Source: a bacterium
GTDB lineage: Bacteria > Planctomycetota > UBA1135 > GCA-002686595
DNA length: 55,622 nt
Assembly: GCA_024226735.1 (NCBI GenBank)
Contig: JAAELL010000045.1
Span: 1 to 55,622 of the forward strand
Direction: 5' to 3'
How positions within the stretch are numbered: position 1 is the stretch's first letter; each line of letters starts with the position of its first letter. Both the position numbers and the translations under genes were made by a program. Of the stretch, positions 37,653-51,575 are shown piece after piece. The notes under the pieces were generated by a model. The model did no database searches. It was not told where the DNA came from and was given only the letters and a program-made list of their open reading frames with translations.

Positions 37653-40523
37653 ATGAAGAAGGCGACGAACCTCGACGCGACCGGAGAGCCCTCGGTCGAC
37701 GCGGCGTCGGCCGACGACCAGCAGTTCCTCGACGGGCTCCTGGACGCCTGCCTCGAACGCCTGGGCGAGGGCGAGGACCTGGCGGCGCCCGAGCTAGCGC
37801 GCGAGTGTCCTCACCTCGAGGGCGAGGTCGAAGAGATCCTCGACCTCGCACGCAGCATCGCGATCCGGCGCGCGCCGACGCTCCCGATCGTCGAGGGGCA
37901 CGAGGTTGTGCGTGAGCTCGGCCGCGGAGCCATGGGGTCGGTCTACCTCGCGCGGCACCTGACCCTGGGACGCATGGTCGCTCTCAAGGTGCTGCCGTTC
38001 GCGGCGCTCCTGTCGAGTCGCGCGCGCGAGCGCTTCCAGGCCGAGACGCGCGCCCTCGCCCGCCTCACGCACCCGAACGTCGTGCGCGTCTACGAAGTGC
38101 TCGAGCGCGAGGACCTGTTCGCGTACTCGATGGAGTGGATCGACGGCCGTCCGCTGTCGGACGCGATCGCCCTCCTGGGCTCGAAGGAGGTGCCAAAGGC
38201 CTACGGCGAAGTGCTGCGCCTGCTCGGTGGCGAGGCACCAGAGAGCGAGCCCCCTTATGTGGACTACGTCGTCCAGGTCGGGATCCAGGTTGCGCGTGCG
38301 CTCGATGCGGTGCACGTCGCCGGGCTCCTGCACCGCGACGTCAAACCCTCGAACATCCTCTTGCGCCGCGACGGCACGCCGGTCCTGTCCGACTTCGGCC
38401 TCGTGCGCGGCGACGTGTCGACCCTGCACACCCAGACGGGCCTGTTCGTCGGGACCCCCGCGTACTCCGCCCCCGAGCAGCTGCGCGGCCTCCCGGATGC
38501 GATCGACGCCCGGACGGACGTCTACGCCCTGGGGGTGACGCTCTACCAGGCCCTGTCGCTCGAGTTGCCCTACGCGAGCCGCTCCAGCGGCGAGATCCTG
38601 AGGCGCATCGAGGACGGCTTACGCCCGCCACTCGAGCGCACCGCGCCCGAGGTCCCGCGCGACTTGGCGACCATCGTCGAGAAGGCGCTGAGCCCCGAGC
38701 CGGTGCGACGCTACGCGACCGCGAACGCACTCGCCGACGACCTGGAGCGGTTCGCCGCCGGGCGTCCGATCCACGCCCGTCCGGCGAGCGCAAGCTACCG
38801 GCTTTCGAAGCTGGTGACCCGGCACAAGGTCGCGTTCACCGCGCTCGCCGTCTTCGTCGTGTCGCTCGTCGCCTTCGCCATCTCGACCGCGATCCAAGCG
38901 GCTCAGCTGCGCGTGCAGCGCGACGGGACGCTGCGCTTCGCCGACGGAGGCCGGCTGCGGCGCCTCGAGGTCGGCGCGGACGCTCTGCTGCCGGCCCTGC
39001 CGGACCGCATCGACGCGCTCGAGCGCTGGCTGGACGAGGCGCGGGAAGTCATCTCGCGCAAGCCGCAGCACACAGGCGAGCTCGCGCGCATGCGCGCCGC
39101 GCTCGGAGCGTTCGACGCGAGCGTCTACATCGGCGAGAAAGCACGCGCGAGCCGTCACCCGCGCCTGCACGAGATCCTGGCCGAACGCGAATCGGCACAA
39201 GCGGCCGTTGCGAAGGCCCACGCCGACGTCGTGCGGGTCCGGGAGCACATCCGCGATCTCGCCCCCGAGATGCGAAGCCGCCAGCAACCCGGCCGCACGC
39301 GCCGCTCGTCGCCAGAAGATCGCTACCAGCTACTCCTCGGCGCGACGCGCGCACGCGAAGCCGATCTGGCGGAGATCGAGGACCGCCTCGCCACTGCCGT
39401 CTGGATGGAAGTCAACCGCGACTCCGAGTTCGAGAACCTCGCCGACCTCGTGCAGCGGATCGAGTCCTTCGAGCGGCCCGGTGACGGCTGGATCGAGCGC
39501 GTCGAACACCGGCTCGCTTTCGCGTCCACGATCGAGGCCGCGACCGTCACCGGCCCCGAAGCGTCGGCGCGCTGGGCGGAAGCGATCGCCTCGGTGCGCG
39601 TCGAGCACGGCCTCGAGCTCACGCCCCAGATCGGCCTCCTGCCCCTGCGCCGCGACCCGTGCTCGGGCCTGTGGGAGTTCGCGCACCTGGCCAGTGGCGC
39701 GACGCCCGAGCTGGATGAGCACACCGGCCGATGGCGCATCACGGACGAGACGTCGATCGTGCTCGTGCTGATCCCCGGCGGCAAGCTCACGCGTGGCGCC
39801 ACGACCGACCCGGCCGGCCCCCACTACGATCCCCTCGCGATCGACAACGAGCAGCCGGTCCGCGTGGTGGAGCTCGCTCCCTACTTCCTCTCGAAGTACG
39901 AGATGACCCAGGGCCAATGGGAGCGCCACACCAACGAGCTGCCCAGCGTGTTCGACCGCAACGTCGGCGGAGCGCAGCGGTTCGGATTCGGAGCGACGCA
40001 CCCGGTCGAGTCGGTCAGCTGGACGAGCTGCGCGCGCGTCCTGGCCCAGCTCGACCTGATGATCCCCACCGAGGCCCAGTGGGAGCACGCCGCGCGCGGC
40101 GCCGCCGCGACGCCGTGGTGGCCCGGCGACGACCCGACCGCGCTCGAAGGAGCGGCGAACATCATGGACCGGTCGGTGCACGATGTCGACGACGCGCCCT
40201 GGCCAGGAATCCCCGAGGAGCTCCCGTGGGACGACGGATGCGTCTGGCACGCCTCCGTCGACCGCTTCCTGCCGAACGGGTACGGCCTCTACGGTGTCCT
40301 GGGCAACGTCCGCGAGTGGTGCCGCGACCGGCAAGGGACGTACGCGGATCCGATCGAGCCGCCCGACACACTGATCCTGAAGTGGACGTCGGAGTCGCAC
40401 GCGGTGCGCGGCGGCTCGTTCATGGGCCGGCCGCGCGACGTGCGCGTGACCGTGCGCCGGTTCGAGGCCCAGGAAGCGGTGCACCCGTACGTCGGCGTGC
40501 GGCCAGCGCGGCGCATCCGTTAG
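37653..40523 (+). CDS. Ser/Thr kinase fused to an FGE-sulfatase-like domain, canonical kinase
   Basis: The product is 956 residues from ATG 37653 (a TTG at 37611 would add 14). Kinase domain about 82-370: GRGAMGS loop, K112, HRDVKPSN with D229/N234, SDFG with D247, GTPAYSAPEQ. All catalytic residues are normal, with DFG rather than DWG. One membrane helix near 394-412 (VAFTALAVFVVSLVAFAIS), then a long helical stretch, then an FGE/SUMF1-like domain (about 700-956): LIPGGKLTRGA, SKYEMTQGQWERHT, HPVESVSWTSC, LPTEAQWEHAARG-type block (IPTEAQWEHAARG), LGNVREWCRD, AVRGGSF. In such fusions the FGE fold sits outside the membrane, probably as a ligand sensor. It converges on a paralogue. Confidence 0.93.
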   Translation: MKKATNLDATGEPSVDAASADDQQFLDGLLDACLERLGEGEDLAAPELARECPHLEGEVEEILDLARSIAIRRAPTLPIVEGHEVVRELGRGAMGSVYLARHLTLGRMVALKVLPFAALLSSRARERFQAETRALARLTHPNVVRVYEVLEREDLFAYSMEWIDGRPLSDAIALLGSKEVPKAYGEVLRLLGGEAPESEPPYVDYVVQVGIQVARALDAVHVAGLLHRDVKPSNILLRRDGTPVLSDFGLVRGDVSTLHTQTGLFVGTPAYSAPEQLRGLPDAIDARTDVYALGVTLYQALSLELPYASRSSGEILRRIEDGLRPPLERTAPEVPRDLATIVEKALSPEPVRRYATANALADDLERFAAGRPIHARPASASYRLSKLVTRHKVAFTALAVFVVSLVAFAISTAIQAAQLRVQRDGTLRFADGGRLRRLEVGADALLPALPDRIDALERWLDEAREVISRKPQHTGELARMRAALGAFDASVYIGEKARASRHPRLHEILAERESAQAAVAKAHADVVRVREHIRDLAPEMRSRQQPGRTRRSSPEDRYQLLLGATRAREADLAEIEDRLATAVWMEVNRDSEFENLADLVQRIESFERPGDGWIERVEHRLAFASTIEAATVTGPEASARWAEAIASVRVEHGLELTPQIGLLPLRRDPCSGLWEFAHLASGATPELDEHTGRWRITDETSIVLVLIPGGKLTRGATTDPAGPHYDPLAIDNEQPVRVVELAPYFLSKYEMTQGQWERHTNELPSVFDRNVGGAQRFGFGATHPVESVSWTSCARVLAQLDLMIPTEAQWEHAARGAAATPWWPGDDPTALEGAANIMDRSVHDVDDAPWPGIPEELPWDDGCVWHASVDRFLPNGYGLYGVLGNVREWCRDRQGTYADPIEPPDTLILKWTSESHAVRGGSFMGRPRDVRVTVRRFEAQEAVHPYVGVRPARRIR

Positions 40524-40572
40524 TGCGGAACCGGAATCCGTTGGTACGGTGCCGCACTAACGGATGCGCCGC
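40508..40572. terminator. 21-bp perfect inverted repeat holding both stop codons of convergent kinase genes
   Basis: Bases 40508-40528 and 40552-40572 are exact reverse complements with a 23-nt spacer. Each arm encodes the final RRIR and stop of one kinase-FGE gene, so the two genes end as mirror images. The stem could terminate transcription from both sides. Confidence 0.9.
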
Positions 40573-43541
40573 ACCGGCCGCAGCCCCAGGTTCTTGTTCC
40601 GCACGTCGAACGGGATCGCTCCGCGGTGCGACGAGCGCGCCGCGAACGGCTCGTGGTTGTACGCCCCCCCGCGCCACACGCGAAAGCGCATGTCCGCCCC
40701 CGTGATCCGCCCGTCGCCCGCCTCGAGGGGCAGGTTCATCCCTCCGTATCCGTCGCTGCACCACTCCGCCACGTTGCCGTGCACGTGGAACAGGCCCCAG
40801 GGGCCGGCGCGCATCGCGCTGACAGGCGCGTGCACGGGGTAGCCGTCGTCGTTTCCGAGGCCGCGGTCGATGCTGGGCCAGCTGGCGCCCGAGCGGTGCG
40901 CCGCTTCATCGGCGAGGTTGGCGTAGCCGCGCAAGGAATCCGCCTCCGCGCCCGTGCACCACGGCCCCTGCGTGCCGCTGCGCGCGAGGTACTCCCACTG
41001 CGCCGCAGTCGGCAGGGCGAGGTCGAGTCGCCTGACGAGCTCATCGCACTCCTCCCAATTGACCTGCTCGACCGGGTGCAGACCGTTGATCGAGCCGAAC
41101 CGGCTGCCCATGACCCAGAAGCCGTCGTAGTAGAGGCTCGGATTGGCGTTCCAGAACCGCTTCCACTGCGCTTGGGTCAGCTCGTACTTGGAGGCAAAGA
41201 ATGGATCGAGGCTCAACTCGCGCACCGGCTTCTCGTCCGGTCGTGCGGAAGGATCGTAGTTCGCGCCGTCGGGGTCGGTGCTCTGTGCGCCGTACGAGAA
41301 CGCTCCGCCGGGGAGCAGGACGAAGACGAGACCGGTCGACTCGTCGATCAGCGCGCGCTGTTCGTCCTCGTCGAACGTCGGCACCGCGCCCGTCTGCAGG
41401 TGCGCAAACTCCCACAGACCGGATTTGGGATGCCGCCACAGGGGCAAGAGCCCGAGCTGCGGAGAGATCTCGAGGCCACCGTACAGGGGACACTCGGCGA
41501 GGTCGGAGATCGACGCGATGGCCTCGTTCCAGGCGGCGCGCGCCGCGGCTCCCTCGATCGTGAGCTCGCCCACGTCGCGCGCGAACGCGAGGCGCTCGCG
41601 CACCTCCTGGTGCAGTCCGCCGGGCCCCTCGAAGACCTGTACGTCGGCGAGCAGCCCCGCGATCTGGTCGTGCCACCACTTCTCGTCGGGGTCGTCCAGC
41701 GTGAACGAGCTGCGCACCGCAACGAACTCCTCGAGCTCCGCGATGCGCGCCTCGACCTCGTCGATCTCGCGCTGTGCGTGCTCGCGCGCGGACGGGCTGG
41801 TGTCCTCGTCGTAGCTCGCGGCGCTCGTCTGCCAGCGCACCAGCAGGTTGCGCGCTTCGCGCAGCTCGCCGGCGCGCAGGTGAGTCTCGCGGTCGCGCAC
41901 CACTTCCTCTGGACTCCACGGCTGCGCGCGCAGGCGCAGGTCGACGAGCACCCGGCGCAGATCCGGGATGCGCGCCAGAAGCTCATCCGCGTCGGCGAGC
42001 CACAGATTCAGCGCGTCGACGTGCTCGGGATAAGCGGGCCAGAGCTCGTCCGCGCGGCTCTCGAGCCCGCGCAGGTCCTGGATCGCGGACAGGCGCAGGA
42101 CGTCCGCGGCGCGTGCCTGCGCGAGTGCCTCGCCGCGTTCGGCACGCAGGTAGAGGCCCGTCGAGACGAAGAACCCGACCAGCACGAGCGCCGCCCCCGC
42201 CGCGATCGCGGAAGCGAGCGGCCGGTTGCGCGTGACCCACTTGCGCAGCTCGGCAACCGACCCGATCTCGTACGCCTGCACGACGCGGTCCTCGAGGAAG
42301 GCCTCGAGGTCGTGCGCGAGCTGCTCCATGTCCGCATAGCGCGCGCTCGGGTCGCGCTCCATCGCCTTCTCGGCGATGGCGATCAGCTCGCCGGACGCGG
42401 TCGGCGCCGCCGCGTGCAGGGAGGCCGGTGGTCCCTCCTGCACCCAACGCCAGATTGCGTGATTGCCCGCGACAACACCCTGCTGCAGGTACGGCGGATG
42501 ACCGGAGAGCAGGTGGTAGAGGATCGCCCCGACCGCGTACACGTCCGAGCGCGGGCCGACGTCGTCGAGGCGAGCCCTGGCCTGCTCGGGCGACATGTAG
42601 GCGGGCGTTCCGACGACGTGACCGTCGAGCGTGATCAGCGGCGAGTCGGGACCGTCGGAGCCGTGCTCGCGCCGCTCGGAGTGCACTTCGCTCGTTGGAT
42701 CCGGCACAAGGATGTGGGTGTCGTGCACGTCCTTGCGGCCGAGGATACGGGCCAGCCCCCAGTCCATCACGTAGACCTCGCCGAAGCGCCCGACCATGAC
42801 CTTGGCCGGCTTGAGGTCGCGGTGCTCTACCCCCTTGGAGTGCGCGTAGGCCATCGCCTCGCAGATCTTGAGCACGACGCGCAGTGCACGCGCCTGCGTC
42901 CACCCCTCGCCCCCCGTGCGCACGAGGTCGAACGTGTCGCGCAACGTGTGCCCCTTCACGAGCTTCATCGTGAAGTAGACCTGCTTGCGCTGGTCGAGGC
43001 CGAGCTCGTGGATCGGCACGATGCCGGGATGGTCGAGCTGGCCGGTGACCTGCGCCTCCTCGAGGAAGCGCGCGAGCGAACGCGACGGCGTGCCGCTGCT
43101 CGCGCCCTTGCCCTCGCCCTTGGCGAGGATCACCTTCATCGCGAGGTGCCGGCGCAGATCACCGTCCCACACGCGCATGATCGCCGCCATGCCGCCGCGC
43201 GCGATCTCGCCCTCCATGCGATAGCGTTCGAACCCACCGCCGCGCTCCGAGAGACGGTCGACGACCTCGTTCGAGTACGACTCGTCGCCGGGGACGTCGA
43301 CCTCACCGTGCCGCGGCTCCGGGGCGTCCGGTTCCTCGCTCCCGCCCGGCGACGAATCGAGGATGCCCTGCAGCCGCAGCCAGACCGAGATCATGTGCTC
43401 GAGCTCGCCCCGCAGTGCCGGGTAACGCGCACAGTAGGATTTCGGGTCCTCGGCCTCGCCCGCCTCGTGACGCATCACGAACTGGGCGAACGCCTCTTCG
43501 ACCGTCCGGGGCTCGGCGCCCTGCGGATGCTCATCTCTCAT
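40557..43541 (-). CDS. Ser/Thr kinase-FGE fusion with altered catalytic residues (possible pseudokinase)
   Basis: The product is 994 residues. A helical leader (YCARYPALRGELEHMISVWL) resembles that of the kinase at 439. Kinase domain about 107-400: the Gly loop reads ARGGMAA (114-120), so the last loop glycine is Ala. K136 is present. The catalytic segment is EHRDLKPAKVMVG, with Lys247 (codon AAG at 42803-42801) where the Mg-binding Asn belongs. DWG has D260. One membrane helix (AIAAGAALVLVGFFVSTGLYL), a coiled region, and a C-terminal FGE-like domain (LLPGGAFSYGA, SKYELTQAQWKRFW, HPVEQVNWEECDEL, LPTAAQWEYLAR, VHGNVAEWCSD, VWRGGAYN). Architecture intact, but phosphotransfer is doubtful. Confidence 0.92.
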   Translation of the reverse strand: MRDEHPQGAEPRTVEEAFAQFVMRHEAGEAEDPKSYCARYPALRGELEHMISVWLRLQGILDSSPGGSEEPDAPEPRHGEVDVPGDESYSNEVVDRLSERGGGFERYRMEGEIARGGMAAIMRVWDGDLRRHLAMKVILAKGEGKGASSGTPSRSLARFLEEAQVTGQLDHPGIVPIHELGLDQRKQVYFTMKLVKGHTLRDTFDLVRTGGEGWTQARALRVVLKICEAMAYAHSKGVEHRDLKPAKVMVGRFGEVYVMDWGLARILGRKDVHDTHILVPDPTSEVHSERREHGSDGPDSPLITLDGHVVGTPAYMSPEQARARLDDVGPRSDVYAVGAILYHLLSGHPPYLQQGVVAGNHAIWRWVQEGPPASLHAAAPTASGELIAIAEKAMERDPSARYADMEQLAHDLEAFLEDRVVQAYEIGSVAELRKWVTRNRPLASAIAAGAALVLVGFFVSTGLYLRAERGEALAQARAADVLRLSAIQDLRGLESRADELWPAYPEHVDALNLWLADADELLARIPDLRRVLVDLRLRAQPWSPEEVVRDRETHLRAGELREARNLLVRWQTSAASYDEDTSPSAREHAQREIDEVEARIAELEEFVAVRSSFTLDDPDEKWWHDQIAGLLADVQVFEGPGGLHQEVRERLAFARDVGELTIEGAAARAAWNEAIASISDLAECPLYGGLEISPQLGLLPLWRHPKSGLWEFAHLQTGAVPTFDEDEQRALIDESTGLVFVLLPGGAFSYGAQSTDPDGANYDPSARPDEKPVRELSLDPFFASKYELTQAQWKRFWNANPSLYYDGFWVMGSRFGSINGLHPVEQVNWEECDELVRRLDLALPTAAQWEYLARSGTQGPWCTGAEADSLRGYANLADEAAHRSGASWPSIDRGLGNDDGYPVHAPVSAMRAGPWGLFHVHGNVAEWCSDGYGGMNLPLEAGDGRITGADMRFRVWRGGAYNHEPFAARSSHRGAIPFDVRNKNLGLRPVRRIR

Positions 43542-43629
43542 CGCGGGTGCAACTGCAACGATACTGCCTCAGTGCTCAGCGGAAATCGCCCCCGAACGTT
43601 CCCCATTCCGGCGACTTTTCTGCCCGCGA

Positions 43630-44401
43630 TCATCCAGCGCCCTGGCAGGCCGTGCACCAGAAGGTGCTGCGCCGGTCACGCCCCATGCGCGCATTGTCGA
43701 TCGCGGCTGCGCAGCGGTAGCATGACCGCCCGGCGCGGCCGTAGACCCACAGGTCGCCGCCGGGCTCGAATCGGGTCACTCGATCGCCGCCGCCGAGATT
43801 CTTGGACAAGAGCTCGTGCGCGGTTCGGTAGAGCCCTTCGACGCGGTCCAGGCCTAGCTCCCCCGCGAGCGTCCAGGGCGGCACGCGGCCGAGAAAGAGC
43901 ACCTCGGATTTGTAGACGTTGCCGATCCCCGAGGCGACGCGCTGGTCGAGCAGGAGGTCGACGACGGGCGCCGCGGGATCGAGGTAGCGCGCGGCGCGCT
44001 CGGCGATGATCGCTCCGCCCGGCGCAGCGACCGTCACGTCCGGTCCAACACGCCGCCGCGCGGCCCGGTCGCGGCCACCGCCGACCTCGACGCACTCGAC
44101 CTCCTTCGGGTCGAAGCAGACGATCACGTCCCTCGCGGTCGAGAGAACGACCCCCGCGCGCCACGCGGGCTTGCGCCAGCGCTCGCCCGGAGCGTAGCGA
44201 TGCCAGGAGCCGTGCATGCCGAGGTGGCTGCGCACGACCAGGCCGTCCGCGGTCTCGACGAACAGGTGCTTGCCGTGGGCGAACACGCGCGCGACGCGCC
44301 TTCCCGCGAGATCGAAGCCCGGTGCGTCGCGCAGCGTTCCGCGCACGAGCTCCTGCCCCGCGAGGCGCGGCGCGATCGCCGCGGCGAGCTTGTGAATGGT
44401 G

Positions 44402-44415
<14 letters not shown>
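43630..44415 (-). CDS. nei: Endonuclease VIII-like DNA glycosylase/AP lyase
   Basis: The product is 261 residues. The GTG at 44415 gives the essential N-terminus Met-Pro-Glu (PEGDTIHKLAAAI): Pro2 forms the Schiff base and Glu3 is catalytic. A lysine in FAHGKHLFVE, the H2TH region with LLLDQRVASGIGNVYKSEVL, and a C-terminal zinc finger (CYRCAAAIDN...FWCTAC) complete a Nei2-type Fpg/Nei enzyme that removes oxidised bases. It overlaps the upstream lhr stop by 14 bp on the same strand; lhr-nei pairing is known from other bacteria and supports a repair operon. The sub-type of bases removed cannot be told. Confidence 0.92.
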
Positions 44416-48991
<4,576 letters not shown>

Positions 48992-49078
48992 TCGATGAGT
49001 GTAGTCCGCCGTTTCGTGTGGGCGCTAACGAAGCGACGAACCAGCTCGGGGCAGGTCGCCAGCCGCCGATCACGCCGC

Positions 49079-50035
49079 CTACGGCACGTGGTCGCACTCT
49101 CCGCTCGCGGAGACCGAGCAACCGCCGCTTATCGTCGCCCTCTCAAAGCCCGCCGAGTTGTCGAATCCGCCGCTGACCGAGGCCGCGGTCGCCGTGGCGG
49201 AATTGCCGCGGCCGCCGCTCACAGAGGACGCGTAGCCCGAGGTTCGGTTGTCCTGACCCGCAGCGATGGACGAATGACTCGACATCGCCATGTTGCCGAT
49301 TCCCCCGCTGACCGAGGCAGTCCCGGCGCTGGCGGTGTTGCCGAGCCCACCGCTGACCGAGGCCCCGACGCCGCTAGCCAGATTCGACCGCCCGCCGCTG
49401 ACGGAGGAGCCGTTCTCGTTGGCCGTGTTGCCGGTGCCGCCGCTCACCGAAGAGAAGGTGCCGCTGGCGGTGTTGCTGCTGCCACCGCTGACCGCTGCGC
49501 TCGCGCCCAGAGCTTCGTTCAAGACACCGCCCCCGATGCAGGCGCCGTTCCCGCTCGCGCAGTTGTTGAACCCGCCCAGGATCGAGGTGTGGAATCCATC
49601 GGACACGTTGTGCCGGCCGCCGCTGATGCTGGCGTTCACTCCCGAGATCGTGTTCTCGACACCGAAGACGGCTCCGCCGGTGCTGGTATAGGAGTTCTTC
49701 GTCCCGCAAATCAGATTGTGCGACCCCGTGCGCTCGTCGCCCGCACCACTGCCCGTCTCGTTGTAGCCGACGATGAGGTTCCCGACGCCGTCGTGAACGC
49801 CCCCGGTCGCGCCCGAGCCGTTCACGATCTGGACGTTGACGCCAGTGATGCGGATGGCCTTGTTGGCGAGCTGGCCCGTGCCATCGTCCAGGTAGACGAT
49901 GCTCATGTGGCTCAGGATCTCCCGCTGTTCGGGGGTGAGGCAAGCGCCGCCGGCGGGAGCGATGCAGGGGGTCTGATGGGCGAAGAGCGGATAGGCGAGT
50001 CCGGCGGCGAGCAGGATCCAGGGCAGGCTTCTCAT
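49079..50035 (-). CDS. Secreted YadA-type beta-roll (Hep_Hag-like) protein, second copy
   Basis: The product is 318 residues. A signal peptide (SLPWILLAAGLAYPLFAHQ) is followed by the same neck as the protein at 15038: LSHMSIVYLDDGTGQ, VNVQIVNGSGAT, GVGNLIVGYNETGSG, ERTGSHNLICGT. About 13 14-residue repeats follow ([SA]-V-S-G-G-x-x-N-x-A-[ST]-G). It ends CSVSASGECDHVP; the paralogue ends CGVTTTAACQHLP, so a Cys-x(n)-C-x-H-x-P cap is shared. No stalk or outer-membrane anchor. AGGAGG eight bases before the ATG supports the start. Probably a trimeric or solenoid surface fibre attached by other means. Confidence 0.87.
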   Translation of the reverse strand: MRSLPWILLAAGLAYPLFAHQTPCIAPAGGACLTPEQREILSHMSIVYLDDGTGQLANKAIRITGVNVQIVNGSGATGGVHDGVGNLIVGYNETGSGAGDERTGSHNLICGTKNSYTSTGGAVFGVENTISGVNASISGGRHNVSDGFHTSILGGFNNCASGNGACIGGGVLNEALGASAAVSGGSSNTASGTFSSVSGGTGNTANENGSSVSGGRSNLASGVGASVSGGLGNTASAGTASVSGGIGNMAMSSHSSIAAGQDNRTSGYASSVSGGRGNSATATAASVSGGFDNSAGFERATISGGCSVSASGECDHVP

Positions 50036-50170
50036 CGAATGAGCCTCCTAGCAGGCACGAGCGAGATCCACGGAACGGGTTGACCCGGCTATCCGCAGCG
50101 GCGCGCGGCCCGGGGCCTGAAATCGTGACCTCCCCGGGAATCGTGCATAGGGTTCCTCGTCCAAGCCGAA

Positions 50171-51565
50171 ATGAGGTCCCTCACGACAAGCATGGAAGCC
50201 GCAACCTTGGCGCTCGCGCTGACGCTGCCGGGAGCCGCGTCCCCCCCACAGAGCGGCGATGCCCTCCTCACCAAGAGCGGCCGCATCGTCACCGGCCGGG
50301 ACCTGGTGCGCGAAGAGGGCGCCATCCTCGTGCGCTTCGAGAGCGGGGACGTTCGCGTTCCGAACGCGAGTGTGCTGGAGGTCTTCCTCGAGGACGAGTT
50401 CTCGGGCACGCCCGAGGAAGCCCACGCGCAGAGGGACAGGATCGCGGGCGGCGTCGAGCATGCGGAGTGGGGCAATCGATACGAGGGCCGGACCCGGCAC
50501 TTCGAGTGGCACTACACGATCCCGCGTCCCGTGTGCGAGTCGCTCCAGGAGCGTGCCGAGAAGTTCCTCACGGGTCTGCGTGCGCAGTGGAGCGTCCGGC
50601 CGGACTCGAAGAAGTCGGCGCCGGCGATCAACCTCCACCACGACCTGCACCAGCTCAGGCGCATGTCCGGGGCCAGTGACACGTCGGGGTACTTCATGTT
50701 CCTCGGCAGCTACGACATTTGCTTGTACTTCAACCAGCGCGACCAGCGAGCGACCGAGAAAGTGCTCTTCGTCTTGGTGACGTACTACGCGCAGATGCTC
50801 CTGCACGACCGCTTCCGCCTGCCCGAGTGGCCGCGCGAGAGCCTTGCGCACTACTACGCCGGCACGCGATGGGACGAACGAGCGGGTGAGCTGCAATGGG
50901 GCGGTACGCTGGAGGAACGCTGGATCGCGCTGCAGGAGGACGTCGCGATCCACGGCCCACGCTCGGTCGCCGAGATCGTGACGAAGCCCGACTCCCAGTG
51001 GGGCTGGGCGCTCGTCTCCTTCCTCATGGGTCACGAGGACTACAAGGAGGGCTTCCAAAGCTACGTGCGCGGCCTGGCCCAGGACCGAACGGTCGAACGC
51101 ATCAGGGCGTCGTTCAACCTGAAGACCGTCGAGCTCGCAGAGAACTGGCGCTACTTCAGAGAGCGCCTCGAGCTCCAGGACCCCGGCAGCCTCGAAGCCC
51201 TGCAGCAGGAGTTCTACACGTTCGTCCGCGCACAGAAGCCCAAGTCGGCGCAGGGCTTCGAGAAGGCCGCGCTCATCGCCAGAGCCGAGGGCAGGCCGGT
51301 CCGGGCGAAGCAGCTCTTCGGAAAGGCCGAGCAGGCGGGCGGCCTGTCCGCGCTCGGGTGTCACGAGCTCGGCCAGCTTCTTCGCCGTCACGGCGAGGAG
51401 GCGGGAGACGCAGCGAAGGTGAAGTCGCTCTACGAGCGCGCGGTGGAGCTCGCCCCCCTCGACGGCGAGTACTGGTATCGGCTCGGCGAGTCGACCGTGG
51501 ACGAGGAGGAAGCTGAACGGCTTCGGGCCCTGGCAAAGGAGATGGGGTTCGCAGCCGGCGGCTAG
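50171..51565 (+). CDS. Exported DUF1570-like protein with degenerate metallopeptidase motif and TPR tail
   Basis: The product is 464 residues. A signal peptide (EAATLALALTLPGAAS) precedes a small SHOCT/Tudor-like strand region (ALLTKSGRIVTGRDLVREEG), then a peptidase-MA-like domain: HFEWHYTIPRPVCESLQERA, GSYDICLYFNQ, TYYAQMLLHDRFRLPEWPRE and SLAHYYAGTRWD. In DUF1570 proteins the helix carries HExxH followed by P-x-W-L-x-E-G-L-A; here it reads YAQMLLH and P-E-W-P-R-E-S-L-A, so the zinc site is incomplete and activity is doubtful. The C-terminal 100 residues form TPR-like helices (AQGFEKAALIARAEGRPVRA, VKSLYERAVELAPLDGEYWY). Role unknown. Confidence 0.78.
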   Translation: MRSLTTSMEAATLALALTLPGAASPPQSGDALLTKSGRIVTGRDLVREEGAILVRFESGDVRVPNASVLEVFLEDEFSGTPEEAHAQRDRIAGGVEHAEWGNRYEGRTRHFEWHYTIPRPVCESLQERAEKFLTGLRAQWSVRPDSKKSAPAINLHHDLHQLRRMSGASDTSGYFMFLGSYDICLYFNQRDQRATEKVLFVLVTYYAQMLLHDRFRLPEWPRESLAHYYAGTRWDERAGELQWGGTLEERWIALQEDVAIHGPRSVAEIVTKPDSQWGWALVSFLMGHEDYKEGFQSYVRGLAQDRTVERIRASFNLKTVELAENWRYFRERLELQDPGSLEALQQEFYTFVRAQKPKSAQGFEKAALIARAEGRPVRAKQLFGKAEQAGGLSALGCHELGQLLRRHGEEAGDAAKVKSLYERAVELAPLDGEYWYRLGESTVDEEEAERLRALAKEMGFAAGG

Positions 51566-51575
51566 AGGCGCGGGT

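Noticed and set aside
37653..40523. FGE-like domains as maturases for the sulfatase at 3725
   Set aside because: Both FGE-like domains lie at the outer end of kinase fusions 30 kb away, and I cannot see the paired catalytic cysteines of true FGE; a sensor role is more plausible.
40626..44009. An 1127-codon open frame on the plus strand
   Set aside because: Antisense to the kinase-FGE gene and nei; no recognisable domain; typical GC-rich shadow.
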